A stretch of 34,408 bases of DNA. Origin: Chitinophagales bacterium (GTDB lineage Bacteria > Bacteroidota > Bacteroidia > Chitinophagales > Chitinophagaceae). Made by a program: the position numbers and the translations under genes. The notes below the pieces were generated by a model, which saw only the letters and a program-made list of their open reading frames with translations, ran no database searches and was not told where the DNA came from. This document shows positions 9,057 through 17,835 of this stretch, piece by piece (the first letter of the stretch is position 1; each line of letters starts with the position of its first letter). The stretch lies in assembly GCA_015655015.1 (NCBI GenBank), contig JAATFV010000088.1, positions 1-34,408 on the forward strand, in the 5' to 3' direction.

Positions 9057-10397
9057 CTAACAACTGCGTCTTTTTACATTTAAAATAACTTTACCGGGCC
9101 GGAGCGTGATCAGGGGCTTCATTTCAGGGACCAGTCCCGTGGGGCTGATCTCGAATTCTTTTAAAAAGGCATAGAGGAAGAAAGACATTTCCGCCATGGC
9201 GAAATTGTTGCCGATGCACAACCGGGGGCCGGCTCCGAACGGGAAGAAGCTTTTTGTTTTTTTCTCTTTTGCATTTTCGGAGAGGAATCTTTCCGGGTGA
9301 AAGGCTGACTCATCGTTCCAGTAATCTTTATTTCTATGCAGGCCGTAGAAAAAGGATAAAATGACGGTGCCCTTCGGGAAGGAGTATTCACCGAACTGAT
9401 CGTCTTTCAGGGCCACTCTGTCTGTCATCCAGGCAGCAGGATACAGGCGCATTCCTTCATTGATGACAGCGGTAAAATATTCGTCTTTTACGCTGTCGGT
9501 TATGTTCATGGTCTCCATGGAGGCTCTTAGCCGTTCCATCACTTTTGTCTCGGGAGCCAGCAAATAAAGCAGCCAGGACAGCGTATTGGCGACTGTCTCG
9601 TGTCCGGCGAAGATGAGGATCATGATCTGGTCGATCAGTCTTTCTTCCGGTATCGGCAGCCCGGTGTCTTCATATCTCGCCTTTAATAAAATATCCAGGA
9701 GGTCATTGAAGCTCTCCTTACCGGATTGCCGCTCTTTGAGGATGCCTTTGATGATGTCCCTCATTTTAGCTGATTTTCGGAGCATGATCCGGTCTGCGTG
9801 ATTGATCGGGTAGAAGAAACGCTGGAGGGGCTTGTTCACTTCCCCGATATAAAAGTCCTGTACTTCGCTGAAGGTCCGGCTTAATTCCGACATGGTTTCC
9901 GGGGCCAGGCGAATGGTGAACAGGGAATTGATGACAATATTAAATGCGGTCTGGTATACCAACGGATATACGTCGATCTTTTCCCCGGTGGGGAAGTCCG
10001 CCAGGGACCTGTTGATAGTGCCGATGATGATCTCATAAAGTCCGGCTATTATTTCCCGGTGAAAACCCGGCTGTACGAGCCGTCTATGTGTGAGCCAGTC
10101 TTCTCCGTTCGAAAAGAGAAACCCTTTTCCGAAATACCTGGCGGCCCGATCGGCTGTAATTTCCGATTTGGGATAGTTGGTGTGATTTTCTTTGAGCACA
10201 TAGTTGATAAAGGCCGGGTCCTGGGTGAGGATCAGGGTATACTTTTTCAGGGTGGCTACGGAATAGGTGCCCGAGAATCGGTTCATGCTGCGGGAGACGA
10301 ATTTTATCGGGTCCTTTAAGAACCGGAAGGACCGGAAGAGGGATTGGAGGGCTGTATAACCGGGGGGCAGGCGATAGGTTTTATTTTCGGGGTTCAT
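9057..10397 (-). CDS. Cytochrome P450
   Basis: A 446-residue soluble P450. Seen in order: C-helix WLTHRRLVQPGF (~101-112), I-helix oxygen-activation motif AGHET (264-268), K-helix E314-x-x-R317 (INEGMRLYP), the PERF motif (HPERF), and the haem-binding loop FGAGPRLCIG with Cys394 as thiolate ligand. All catalytic elements are intact. The family resembles fatty-acid or terpene hydroxylases of the CYP102/CYP4-like clan, but the substrate cannot be assigned. No reductase or ferredoxin gene is nearby. The ATG follows the amj stop after a single nucleotide (TGATATG), so the two genes are almost certainly co-translated. Confidence 0.95.
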   Translation of the reverse strand: MNPENKTYRLPPGYTALQSLFRSFRFLKDPIKFVSRSMNRFSGTYSVATLKKYTLILTQDPAFINYVLKENHTNYPKSEITADRAARYFGKGFLFSNGEDWLTHRRLVQPGFHREIIAGLYEIIIGTINRSLADFPTGEKIDVYPLVYQTAFNIVINSLFTIRLAPETMSELSRTFSEVQDFYIGEVNKPLQRFFYPINHADRIMLRKSAKMRDIIKGILKERQSGKESFNDLLDILLKARYEDTGLPIPEERLIDQIMILIFAGHETVANTLSWLLYLLAPETKVMERLRASMETMNITDSVKDEYFTAVINEGMRLYPAAWMTDRVALKDDQFGEYSFPKGTVILSFFYGLHRNKDYWNDESAFHPERFLSENAKEKKTKSFFPFGAGPRLCIGNNFAMAEMSFFLYAFLKEFEISPTGLVPEMKPLITLRPGKVILNVKRRSC

Positions 10398-10398
10398 A

Positions 10399-11199
10399 TC
10401 AGATCTTTGTGGCGATGAAGGCGATTAAGCTGGCGCCAGGAAGAAATAATAACTGAGCGATTATTGTCCCCAGGAGCCTTGCTATAATGATATAGACGAT
10501 ATATTTTCTAAAGACTGCCTCCGGGCATTTTCCTAACATCACATCGTCTGTCATAACGGAAAGATGCGGGTCGATGAAGATAGACAGCAGGATGGTGGCA
10601 AATCCGTTTATAAATGCAGAAAGGCTGCTGGCGGTCGTTCGGTATTCCGGGTTGAGATAGGCAGCATATACTGAGGATAGTACGCCAACGGTGAGAACGG
10701 CGACAGCGACGGTGTTCAGTATGAAAATTTTCCAGGGAAATTCTTTGTCTGTGCTGATCTGGGTGATATTTCCCCTGGCGGGAACGGCCATATTGTCTTT
10801 AAAGTAAAGAATGCCATTTTTTGTGAACCCGCGGATGATCAGCTTTGGAAGGGATTTATGGGTGCTGAAATTCAGGACGGCCCTGGAAAGTATTCTTTGA
10901 AAGGTGGGAATCAGAAAGCCTCCGAGGATCGTCGCCAATGTACAGGAAAAGATGACATAGCGGAAAATGATCGTATTATCAAAGATCCCATGTTTTATAT
11001 CGTTCTCCACTGTCTTTGCCAATAGCGGCGCCTGAAAGCCATTGGCAGTCCGGGAAATTAAAAGGAGTATATTGAACAAGGCGAATGAGATGGCGATGCG
11101 GCCGGTCCGGATCCCGACGATCCTTACCGAGTAGGAAAGGGTCGAGATGAGATTGATGAGGAAAGTCAGTATAAGAACGATGAGGATTTGGGAGGTCAT
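10399..11199 (-). CDS. amj: Amj-type (YdaH/DUF2837) alternative lipid II flippase
   Basis: A 266-residue polytopic membrane protein. The N-terminus, LINLISTLSYSVRIVGIRTG followed by RIAISFALFNI and SRTANGFQAPLL, matches what I recall of Bacillus subtilis Amj, which moves lipid-linked peptidoglycan precursors across the membrane independently of MurJ. The family length is also about 260-270. Flippase activity is known only from the Firmicutes member; here it is inferred from family. It is the first gene of a tight two-gene operon with the P450 downstream. TAAAGTTA at 11258-11265 (complement TAACTTTA) is a weak -7-like match upstream. Confidence 0.85.
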   Translation of the reverse strand: MTSQILIVLILTFLINLISTLSYSVRIVGIRTGRIAISFALFNILLLISRTANGFQAPLLAKTVENDIKHGIFDNTIIFRYVIFSCTLATILGGFLIPTFQRILSRAVLNFSTHKSLPKLIIRGFTKNGILYFKDNMAVPARGNITQISTDKEFPWKIFILNTVAVAVLTVGVLSSVYAAYLNPEYRTTASSLSAFINGFATILLSIFIDPHLSVMTDDVMLGKCPEAVFRKYIVYIIIARLLGTIIAQLLFLPGASLIAFIATKI

Positions 11200-11281
11200 T
11201 GGATGATTCGATTGATTTTTGTAAATGGGCCTGCAGGAGGCGGATCCTGTATGAACCTAAAGTTAGGACATCGGGAATTAA

Positions 11282-11309
11282 AAATCCCCGGAGATTATTC
11301 CAGGGATTT
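11282..11309 (-). terminator. Intrinsic terminator of the T9SS cargo gene
   Basis: AAATCCC (11282-11288) pairs with GGGATTT (11303-11309). Inside is GGA/TCC (11290-11292, 11299-11301) separated by one C/A mismatch and a 6-nt loop. On the minus strand the stem is followed by TTTTTAATT. It lies 27 nt past the stop of the gene at 11336. Confidence 0.7.
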
Positions 11310-11335
11310 CATACAAACTAAGGGAGCTCTAAAAA

Positions 11336-13684
11336 CTATTTTGTCAGCTTCACCATTTTGCTGCTGATCATTTTATCGGCGTACTGAATTTGCAAAACAT
11401 AGGTCCCACTGGACAGGTTGCCGAGTCCATATAAAGACAGGTCGTTAAGGCCCTGGGATACCGGGGCTTTTTCGTGCCTGACCACGCGACCGTACATATC
11501 GGTCAGGCTGATCCGGATAGAGCCGTCTCCGGGACAGGTGAGATCGAAGGTGATGTGGTCGGTAAATGGATTGACCAGAGATCTGATCCCGAAGTCAATT
11601 CCCTCCGTGCCGAGCAGGAGCTGGTTGCTGTACCGGTGGACATTCCCTCCGGTGATATTGAGCCGGTAGTAGGATTGAGCGGCAGGAGGATTGGGATCTG
11701 TGAAATGATAACTGGCTCCCTGTCCGGCGCCGGCGATGCCTTTTACCCATCCGATGGGCGTAAAAGCGGAGCCATCGTCACTGCGCTCTACGATAAAGGT
11801 GACATCGGCGGTCTCATTGGCAGATAGCCATTGCAGGGCGCTCATACCTTCCCGAACCTGTCCTTTGAAAGAGACCAGGGTGGTAGGCAGCGTAATCAGG
11901 CAATTGACGGCATGTACGATCTTGGGCGTATTGGTGGCGAAGGCGCAGCCGCTGGTTGTCAGGTTGGCGACCGTAGTGGCGACCACGATCCGGTAGAGGA
12001 TCAGGTTGTCCACGGGATTTAGCCGGAAATAACGGGTAATCAGGTCTGAATACTGGCCGGTAGACGGATCATAGACGGGTGTAGAGGTGCCGCTTGGCGC
12101 CTGTCCGGCCGTATCGGTGCCAACAGATGCCCAGGTGACTCCATTGTCCGTGCTTTGCTGCAGCATCCATTGCGTATAGTTGTCAACGTAAGAAGCTATT
12201 TTAAACCGGACGGTGTCATCCGCGCCCTGGCAGAGTGTATCAGGTTTGTTCGGCGTGAGCAGCAGGTCGGGGGGGCAGGTAGACAGGCTGATGTCATCCA
12301 TTGCCCAGTCATTACCTCCTCCTCCGGGAGCATTGTTCCGGATGGAGATGGTGATGGAAGTCTGGGTAGGGCCGGTAAGCAGGACAAATCCTCTTTTTTG
12401 CCAGCCTACCGTATCCAGCTGACCGGAAGAGTAGCGGTCGAGGCCATCCACGACAAAGCTAAGGGTAGGCAACACTCCCGGCAAATAGGTGGCGTTGCTG
12501 TTGGTGTCGATACCGCAGTTGGGGCAGACGTTCTTTATCCAGGCCGAGAACTGGTAATAAGTATTGGGGCAAAGGCCGCTGATGGTCTGGCGATAGGCTT
12601 CGCTGGTGGCCAGGTCGGAGTTGACCAGCAGCATATAACCGGCATCGGTGTTATTGTCGGGCGGGTTGTTGCCTGCCGCCGTGCTGGTGCCGGTATGGTC
12701 TCCGGAGATGAACCAGAAGCCGCTGAATTCCCGGTTGTCACAGGAATTGGGGTCCGTCGAGGGTATGCTGGAAGGAACGCTGCAATTGGGCTGCCTTCTC
12801 GCCCCGGGATAGGTGGAGCTGGTGGGGCTGATATTATTGACAATGGCATAATAACCGTCGCCTATCACCGAGCTGGTGCTGCTGGCAGGCAGGTAAGTAT
12901 AGTTGGGTATGAGGAAAGTCGGGCCGGTGCTCCTGTTGCGTCCGACGCCATGACCGAAGGTGCCGCCGGATTCTGCAGCGAAGTTGGTGCCGGTGCTGTT
13001 GGAGCAAAGGGTGGCCGGCCTGGCGATGAGGATCTTATATTGGTTGGCGTTGAGCGCTGTATCCAGGCCGCCGCTATTGCGGAAGGCGATCACTCCCGCA
13101 CCCAGTACGATGGTGTCGCCGTAATTTCCGGTGACCCGTACGCGGATGGAGGTAGAGACGAGGGTGCCGCCGCTGAACAGGGGCCTGTTGGCGCCCGGCT
13201 GCATGTCGCTGGCGCCTGTTTTATCGGAGAGCCCCATGGCGGCGGGGGCGGCAGGAAGCACGCCGAAGGCAGGGCCTCCCATATTGATACGGACCTGGTA
13301 ATCTCCGGCACTGGCGGGAACCTTTACAAAGCTGCCAGCGTCATCGGAAGGCGCCAGGGTATATTGCCGGTAGGTAGCTCCTTCATTGGTGATCAGCCGG
13401 AGAAACTCGCTGGCGATCGTGTCCGTATGGGTCGGGAGATTGTCGTAGTAGCGAACGCTGTAGATCTTTCCGTAACTGCTGTTCACATAAAAGGTGGTGC
13501 GGACCTCCAGGGTATCGCCGGGCTGTACGGTGCCGCCTACTGTCTTTTTGGAGAGGTTGACATAACTGTTCCCGAATCTCACCAGTTCGTTCTGAGAGTA
13601 TGCTGCTTTATGAAAGAAAAGAGAGAGGAGTATGAAAATACTTATTTTGCGGGAAACAAGACAACGGGGTACACGTGTTTTCAT
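11336..13684 (-). CDS. Large secreted protein with type IX sorting domain
   Basis: A 782-residue protein. The N-terminal signal peptide is basic followed by ISIFILLSLFFHKAAYSQ, with predicted cleavage after AYSQ or nearby. The N-terminal ~220 residues look like a repeat-type beta domain. Residues ~250-470 form a jellyroll/carbohydrate-binding-like domain (NTYYQFSAWIKNVCPNCG, ending NDWAMDDISLSTC). An Ig-like segment follows. The last ~90 residues are a type A T9SS C-terminal domain (NPFTDHITFDL ... GLGNLSSGTYVLQIQY ... KMVKLTK). The protein is expected on the cell surface or released. It is rich in Thr/Ser/Gly and has several Cys pairs. No catalytic motif is seen, so adhesion or glycan binding is the safest guess. 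A 519-codon open frame lies antisense to it and is judged a shadow. Confidence 0.9.
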   Translation of the reverse strand: MKTRVPRCLVSRKISIFILLSLFFHKAAYSQNELVRFGNSYVNLSKKTVGGTVQPGDTLEVRTTFYVNSSYGKIYSVRYYDNLPTHTDTIASEFLRLITNEGATYRQYTLAPSDDAGSFVKVPASAGDYQVRINMGGPAFGVLPAAPAAMGLSDKTGASDMQPGANRPLFSGGTLVSTSIRVRVTGNYGDTIVLGAGVIAFRNSGGLDTALNANQYKILIARPATLCSNSTGTNFAAESGGTFGHGVGRNRSTGPTFLIPNYTYLPASSTSSVIGDGYYAIVNNISPTSSTYPGARRQPNCSVPSSIPSTDPNSCDNREFSGFWFISGDHTGTSTAAGNNPPDNNTDAGYMLLVNSDLATSEAYRQTISGLCPNTYYQFSAWIKNVCPNCGIDTNSNATYLPGVLPTLSFVVDGLDRYSSGQLDTVGWQKRGFVLLTGPTQTSITISIRNNAPGGGGNDWAMDDISLSTCPPDLLLTPNKPDTLCQGADDTVRFKIASYVDNYTQWMLQQSTDNGVTWASVGTDTAGQAPSGTSTPVYDPSTGQYSDLITRYFRLNPVDNLILYRIVVATTVANLTTSGCAFATNTPKIVHAVNCLITLPTTLVSFKGQVREGMSALQWLSANETADVTFIVERSDDGSAFTPIGWVKGIAGAGQGASYHFTDPNPPAAQSYYRLNITGGNVHRYSNQLLLGTEGIDFGIRSLVNPFTDHITFDLTCPGDGSIRISLTDMYGRVVRHEKAPVSQGLNDLSLYGLGNLSSGTYVLQIQYADKMISSKMVKLTK

Positions 13685-14298
13685 GGTCGACAGTTTTCTA
13701 CAGTTATCGGATAATACGGGTTACAAGGATTGTTCGGATTATAACGGATAAGGGTAACGGATCTTTGCCACTAATGGGAAACATAGTTTCAGCTATGTGA
13801 CTATCACCTTTAGACCTATGACCATCAATGGATTAAATCAGGTATAAAGGTAAACTCTATTTGGGTCCATACCAATCGTATAAATACCAGGGTAAAACGA
13901 AAAACTACTATTTCATATTTAGGAAATTATATATTATTTTGTTGTTGCTTAATGTGCTATTCTCTTCGACCGGTAGCCGGCCTGTTCTTATCCTGAATCT
14001 GCCTTATCAAGAGACCTTAATGGGTCTGTTATTACCTCTAATGTTTGTTCGCCGGGTCCCACCTGCCGCCAACCGACAGCGTACGCAAGTCCGGTAAGAA
14101 TTACCGCTTTGTAGTATTGTTAGTTTTCATATGATCTTCTACCTTTAGCTTCTTACCAGTCTGATCCATCAAATGACCTGTCCTCCAGGGGTATTTAGGG
14201 ACCTGTAAAGCAGGCTCTTAGGGAATGTATGGGATATACAGCAGATAAAATAACAGACCGTGTCTTAGGGCCGGATCTACATCTAATTCTATAATTCT
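13685..14298. other. Intergenic region between divergent T9SS cargo and GST-P450 genes
   Basis: This 614-nt gap holds the upstream regions of both neighbouring genes. Next to the T9SS gene are five (C/A)GGAT direct repeats at 13708, 13726, 13735, 13745 and 13758. A perfect hairpin ACATAG/CTATGT lies at 13781-13798. From 13860 to 14298 I see no convincing gene; a short open frame at 13861-14097 begins with TTG and has no recognisable content. No canonical TAnnTTTG promoter with a proper TTTG partner could be found for the GST-P450 gene. Confidence 0.5.
13708..13762. promoter_or_regulatory. Cluster of five (C/A)GGAT direct repeats
   Basis: CGGAT occurs at 13708, 13735, 13745 and 13758, and AGGAT at 13726, all on the + strand (ATCCG reading toward the T9SS gene). 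Several are followed by a TAA-like context (GGATAA, GGATTATAA, GGATAA). The cluster begins 24 nt upstream of the T9SS cargo start. It could be a protein-binding array; no known consensus is matched. Confidence 0.35.
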
Positions 14299-16392
14299 AT
14301 GGATAGAACGGAGAATGATCTCAGGTTTGTCAAATTCCGAAAGGATTTTTACTATGCAGCGAAGACGCCTTCTTTTGTGAGCAATAATATCGGGGGCGCC
14401 GATGAAATTGCGAGATGGGTGCTGGATTGGAATGATGTTCTTTACAGGGACGAGCTCCATGCCCCCCCTTTGTATATACCTGTTGTAAACAGGCTGACCG
14501 GGGAAAAAGGCGGGGCGGGTACACCTGTTCTCCTTAAGACGGATGCGCTCCTCTATACGGCAGAGAGTGTGATAGTATATTATGAACAGCGGAGCTTGCC
14601 GGCAAAAAGGCTTTTGCCGGAGGAAGCTGCCAAGAGGGAAGAGGTGGTGGCTTTATACAATCTGTTCGCAGGTCCTTTTGAAGGGAATGTATCCAAATAT
14701 ATTTACGGGCAGCTGCTGGAGGACCGCCGGTATGCCGGGAGCTGGTTTACGCAGGGCGTTCCTTTAGGGGAGAAGCTGAGCTATTGGCTGTTCTTTTCTT
14801 CCATGCGAAAAACGATGAAACGGGAAGGGAAAGTGGACGAGAGGCCGTCTGGTGAAAGACTGGCCTATATTAAAAGGATCTTCGGGAAGGTAGATGGGAT
14901 ACTGAGCGATGGCCGGAGGTATCTGACAGGAGACCGGCTGACCATTGCCGATATAGCCTTTGCCGCTGTGGCTGCCCCGCTGCTGCTGCCATGTGAGTTT
15001 GGGGGAGCGATGGCTGTTATTCATTCTGTACCTGCAGAAATGAGGAGGGAGGTGGAGGAATTGAGGGCTACTCCTGCAGGACAATTCGTTATGTTGCTTT
15101 ACCAGGACGACCGGCCACTGAAACGTTCCCGCAAAGAGATCCCGAATGAACCGGGGCCGTTGGGGAAATTGGGCTTACGGGTAGGGTTGGCGCTGGGCCG
15201 GAAGAAGACGGGGCTGTTCTGTTTTCTGCAGAAACGTTTTCCCGTATTGAGATTGGGGGTGGTAGGGCTGGCGGCTGTCTGTAAAAATGATCTGTTGGTG
15301 GAAATGATGGAGCGGGATAATGATTTTACGGTGGAGGAGATCAATGGGAAGAAGATGGCTAACCAGAAAGGAGCTTTCTTTTTGGGGTTTGACCGGAACA
15401 GCCCGCAATTCGACCGGGAGCGTAATATGGTCCGCAGGACGGCGAAAAAAGAGGATATGGACCGGATCCGGTCCTTTATACGGGACGCGTGTGAGGGGAT
15501 TCTGCAGCAGGCACAGCCTTATGGCAAGATCGACGTAGCGGACACCCTATGTTATACGGTATTGGTACGTTTCATCGACGATTATTTCGGGGTGCCTCCG
15601 CCCACGGAGCCCATTATGCGACATTGGCTGCGCGTGCTGTTCTACGATCTCTTTCTGAATTTTACGAATGACAGGGCCAAACATCAGGAGGCGGTGACTG
15701 CCTCCCTGGATAGAAGGGTGTGGATATTGCAATTGATCAAAGACCGGAAGAGGGAATTGGATAACGGGGAGCCTTTCGCCGATAATGTCCTGAACCGGAT
15801 GATCCTGCTGCAAAGGGAAAATGGGAATGGATGGTTTGACGACGAGACGATCCAGCGTAATATCGGGGGGCTGATCACCGGTATCCTGGAGACGACGAAT
15901 AAGGCGGTGATCCTTGTGCTGGATGAGCTGTTCAACCGGCCGGATGTCCTGAGGGGGGCGATCGATACGGCGCGGCTGAAGGATATGAAGAAGATGTATG
16001 GTTATGTGAGTGAGGCGTTGCGGTTCAATCCGGCACAGCCGGGAGTGATCCGTTATTGTGAAAGTGAGCAGGTATTGAGAGGGAAGGGATTGAAGAAGTA
16101 TCGGATCAGGGCAAAGCGGAAAGTATTTGCGTTGACGGCCTGTGCGATGATGGACCCGGATGTTTTTCCGGAGCCCAGGCAATTCAACCCGCAGCGCGAG
16201 GCCGTTTATATGAATTATGGGTATGCCCTGCATGAATGTTATGGGAAGTATATCAATGCGGTGACGATATCGGAATTCGTGGCGGCTGTTCTGCGGCTGC
16301 CGGGGGTGCGGAGGGAGCCGGGGTGGGCAGGACGGGGGACGGGGCTGCATGTGGGGCCGTTCTTTAATAATTTTGTGGTGGCGTTCGATTGA
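14299..16392 (+). CDS. Glutathione S-transferase-like / cytochrome P450 fusion protein
   Basis: A 697-residue two-domain protein. Residues ~1-265 are GST-like: a thioredoxin-fold stretch ending TPVLLKTDALLYTAESVIVYY, where ES (89-90) is the usual glutathione-contacting pair, then an all-helical domain with LTGDRLTIADIAFAA (209-223). Residues ~285-697 are P450-like: DRNSPQFDRERNMVRR (365-380), I-helix GILETTNKA (528-536), K-helix E572-A-L-R575, and haem loop NYGYALHECYGKYIN with Cys647. The haem loop is of the H-x-C-x-G type seen in P450s associated with haem peroxidases rather than the usual FGxGxRxCxG. No flavin reductase domain is present. The ATG at 14299 follows an AT-rich leader. It heads a same-strand cluster with a membrane-anchored protein and a DyP peroxidase, which suggests peroxide- or hydroperoxide-driven chemistry; the substrate is unknown. 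Confidence 0.85.
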   Translation: MDRTENDLRFVKFRKDFYYAAKTPSFVSNNIGGADEIARWVLDWNDVLYRDELHAPPLYIPVVNRLTGEKGGAGTPVLLKTDALLYTAESVIVYYEQRSLPAKRLLPEEAAKREEVVALYNLFAGPFEGNVSKYIYGQLLEDRRYAGSWFTQGVPLGEKLSYWLFFSSMRKTMKREGKVDERPSGERLAYIKRIFGKVDGILSDGRRYLTGDRLTIADIAFAAVAAPLLLPCEFGGAMAVIHSVPAEMRREVEELRATPAGQFVMLLYQDDRPLKRSRKEIPNEPGPLGKLGLRVGLALGRKKTGLFCFLQKRFPVLRLGVVGLAAVCKNDLLVEMMERDNDFTVEEINGKKMANQKGAFFLGFDRNSPQFDRERNMVRRTAKKEDMDRIRSFIRDACEGILQQAQPYGKIDVADTLCYTVLVRFIDDYFGVPPPTEPIMRHWLRVLFYDLFLNFTNDRAKHQEAVTASLDRRVWILQLIKDRKRELDNGEPFADNVLNRMILLQRENGNGWFDDETIQRNIGGLITGILETTNKAVILVLDELFNRPDVLRGAIDTARLKDMKKMYGYVSEALRFNPAQPGVIRYCESEQVLRGKGLKKYRIRAKRKVFALTACAMMDPDVFPEPRQFNPQREAVYMNYGYALHECYGKYINAVTISEFVAAVLRLPGVRREPGWAGRGTGLHVGPFFNNFVVAFD

Positions 16393-16460
16393 AAAGCTAC
16401 AGGCAATTAGCCAGCCGGCATTGATTTTTTTGAATACTTATAAAGACTCATTTATAATCC

Positions 16461-16492
16461 AGCTTGAAGCTTGCCGCTATAAGCTTGAAGCT
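16461..16492. promoter_or_regulatory. Paired palindromic sites / hairpin before the IHFARW gene
   Basis: The 11-mer AGCTTGAAGCT, itself a palindrome around a central G, occurs exactly at 16461-16471 and 16482-16492, 21 bp apart (two helical turns). A further AGCTT half-site lies at 16502. Read as RNA, the two arms 16461-16472 and 16481-16492 can also pair over 11 of 12 positions around an 8-nt loop, with no T-tract after it. Either a regulator-binding site or an intercistronic hairpin is possible. It lies 18 nt before the ATG at 16510. Confidence 0.5.
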
Positions 16493-16509
16493 CACTAAAT
16501 CAGCTTCCG

Positions 16510-17772
16510 ATGACGCATCAACATCCACTGACCCTTGTGACGCCCGTGAAGAGCGGAGAGCACGACAACCTGAATGCGTTGCTCATGCAGATCCGGGCGG
16601 ATGTACAGGCGGGGGTCCACCAGCCTTTCGAGAGCCTGGGCACGATCCACTATGCCCGTTGGATATTATTAGAGCCGAAGGATGCCGATGGCAATATAGA
16701 AAGCGATGTGGGCGTGCGGCTCGTCTTCTCTTCCAATTATGATGGAGAGGAAGAGGCGCATTTGACGGGGCTGGCGACTCTGTGCGCTTCCTTTATTGAT
16801 AAGCTATATGGATTTTGTGTGGATTATCCGGATGCGGGTAACCGGACGACGGAGAGCAGGAAGAGATACCTGTCACGATGGAAGGTGAAGGAGGACGCTT
16901 TTTTTGTAGGAGCGCCGGGAAGGACGGTGTCTAACGTTCGCCAGGAGAATGAGCTGAGGAATTATGTCTGGGACCGGCTTTGCTCGGGGAGCTGGGGCGG
17001 TAGGTCGGCCCTGGACATTCACCGGGCTTTAAGGGAAGATGTGTCGGGGAATCAGGGGTTCCAATGGGCCCGTCAATCTATAACGATACCGGGTATCCGG
17101 TGGCTGGGGATGGTGCTGCTGGGCGTGATCCTGCTGGTGTTATTGCCGGTGATCATCATCTGGGTACTGTTGATCCATTTACTGTACGAGCGGACAGATG
17201 AGCCGCTGGGACTTACGCCCAGCCAGGTGAGCGGCGCGCATGTTAAAGAGCTGGAGTCCTATGAGGACCTGGCCAACCAGAATCAATTCACGCAGGTATT
17301 GATCATGAAGCCGGGCAAGATGCGGCTGATCACGTTGAAGGCGCTGATGTTGTTCGCCAGGGCGCTGATCAGCTTCCTTTTCGTGAATGGGAAGCTGATG
17401 GGTATTCCCACGATCCATTTTGCCCGCTGGGTGATGATCGATGATCAGAAGAGGATGTTGTTCTTCAGTAATTTCGACGGGAGCTGGCAGCAATACCTGG
17501 GTGATTTTATAGACAAGTCGGGATGGGGGCTGACGGGGATCTGGAGTAATACGATGAAGTTCCCCCGGACTAAATTCCTCTTTACGGGAGGCGCTTATGA
17601 TGAGGAGCATTTCCTGGCCTGGAGCCGTTATTTCCAGGTGCCGACGGCTGTCTGGTACTCGGCCTATCCGCATCTGTCCATTAAGAATATCATCAACAAT
17701 TCCCATATACGCAATGAATTGTTCCGGGATCTGAGTGAGCGGGAAGCCCGGCGGTTCTTGCAAAGATTTTGA
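16510..17772 (+). CDS. Membrane-anchored protein with duplicated IH(Y/F)ARW domain
   Basis: A 420-residue protein of no named function. An internal duplication is visible. The N-terminal copy has GTIHYARW (residues 44-51) and SSNYDG (74-79) then FIDKLYGF; the C-terminal copy has PTIHFARW (300-307) and SNFDGSW (320-326) then DFIDKSGWGL. Between them one strong membrane helix lies at about 196-222 (GMVLLGVILLVLLPVIIIWV). Each half probably forms a ferredoxin-like alpha/beta domain akin to dimeric alpha-beta-barrel haem or monooxygenase-type proteins; this fold is inferred. Proteins with the IHFARW...SNFDGSW pattern are, in my recollection, often beside DyP peroxidases or haem peroxidases, as here. 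It lies between a P450 fusion and a DyP gene on the same strand, 63 nt before the latter. Confidence 0.8.
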   Translation: MTHQHPLTLVTPVKSGEHDNLNALLMQIRADVQAGVHQPFESLGTIHYARWILLEPKDADGNIESDVGVRLVFSSNYDGEEEAHLTGLATLCASFIDKLYGFCVDYPDAGNRTTESRKRYLSRWKVKEDAFFVGAPGRTVSNVRQENELRNYVWDRLCSGSWGGRSALDIHRALREDVSGNQGFQWARQSITIPGIRWLGMVLLGVILLVLLPVIIIWVLLIHLLYERTDEPLGLTPSQVSGAHVKELESYEDLANQNQFTQVLIMKPGKMRLITLKALMLFARALISFLFVNGKLMGIPTIHFARWVMIDDQKRMLFFSNFDGSWQQYLGDFIDKSGWGLTGIWSNTMKFPRTKFLFTGGAYDEEHFLAWSRYFQVPTAVWYSAYPHLSIKNIINNSHIRNELFRDLSEREARRFLQRF

Positions 17773-17835
17773 GCTGGGGCAGGCCGGTGATGGTCGTTGG
17801 GCCGGTGTTATTATAAAGATCTTAAACTTACGTTT

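Noticed and set aside
12155..13714. 519-codon open frame antisense to the large T9SS cargo gene
   Set aside because: Its translation is Gly/Ala/Val-rich with no recognisable domain. The opposite frame has a signal peptide and a sorting domain, so this is a shadow of codon bias.
13861..14097. 78-codon frame in the gap before the GST-P450 gene
   Set aside because: TTG start, no recognisable content, and no ribosome-binding or promoter context.
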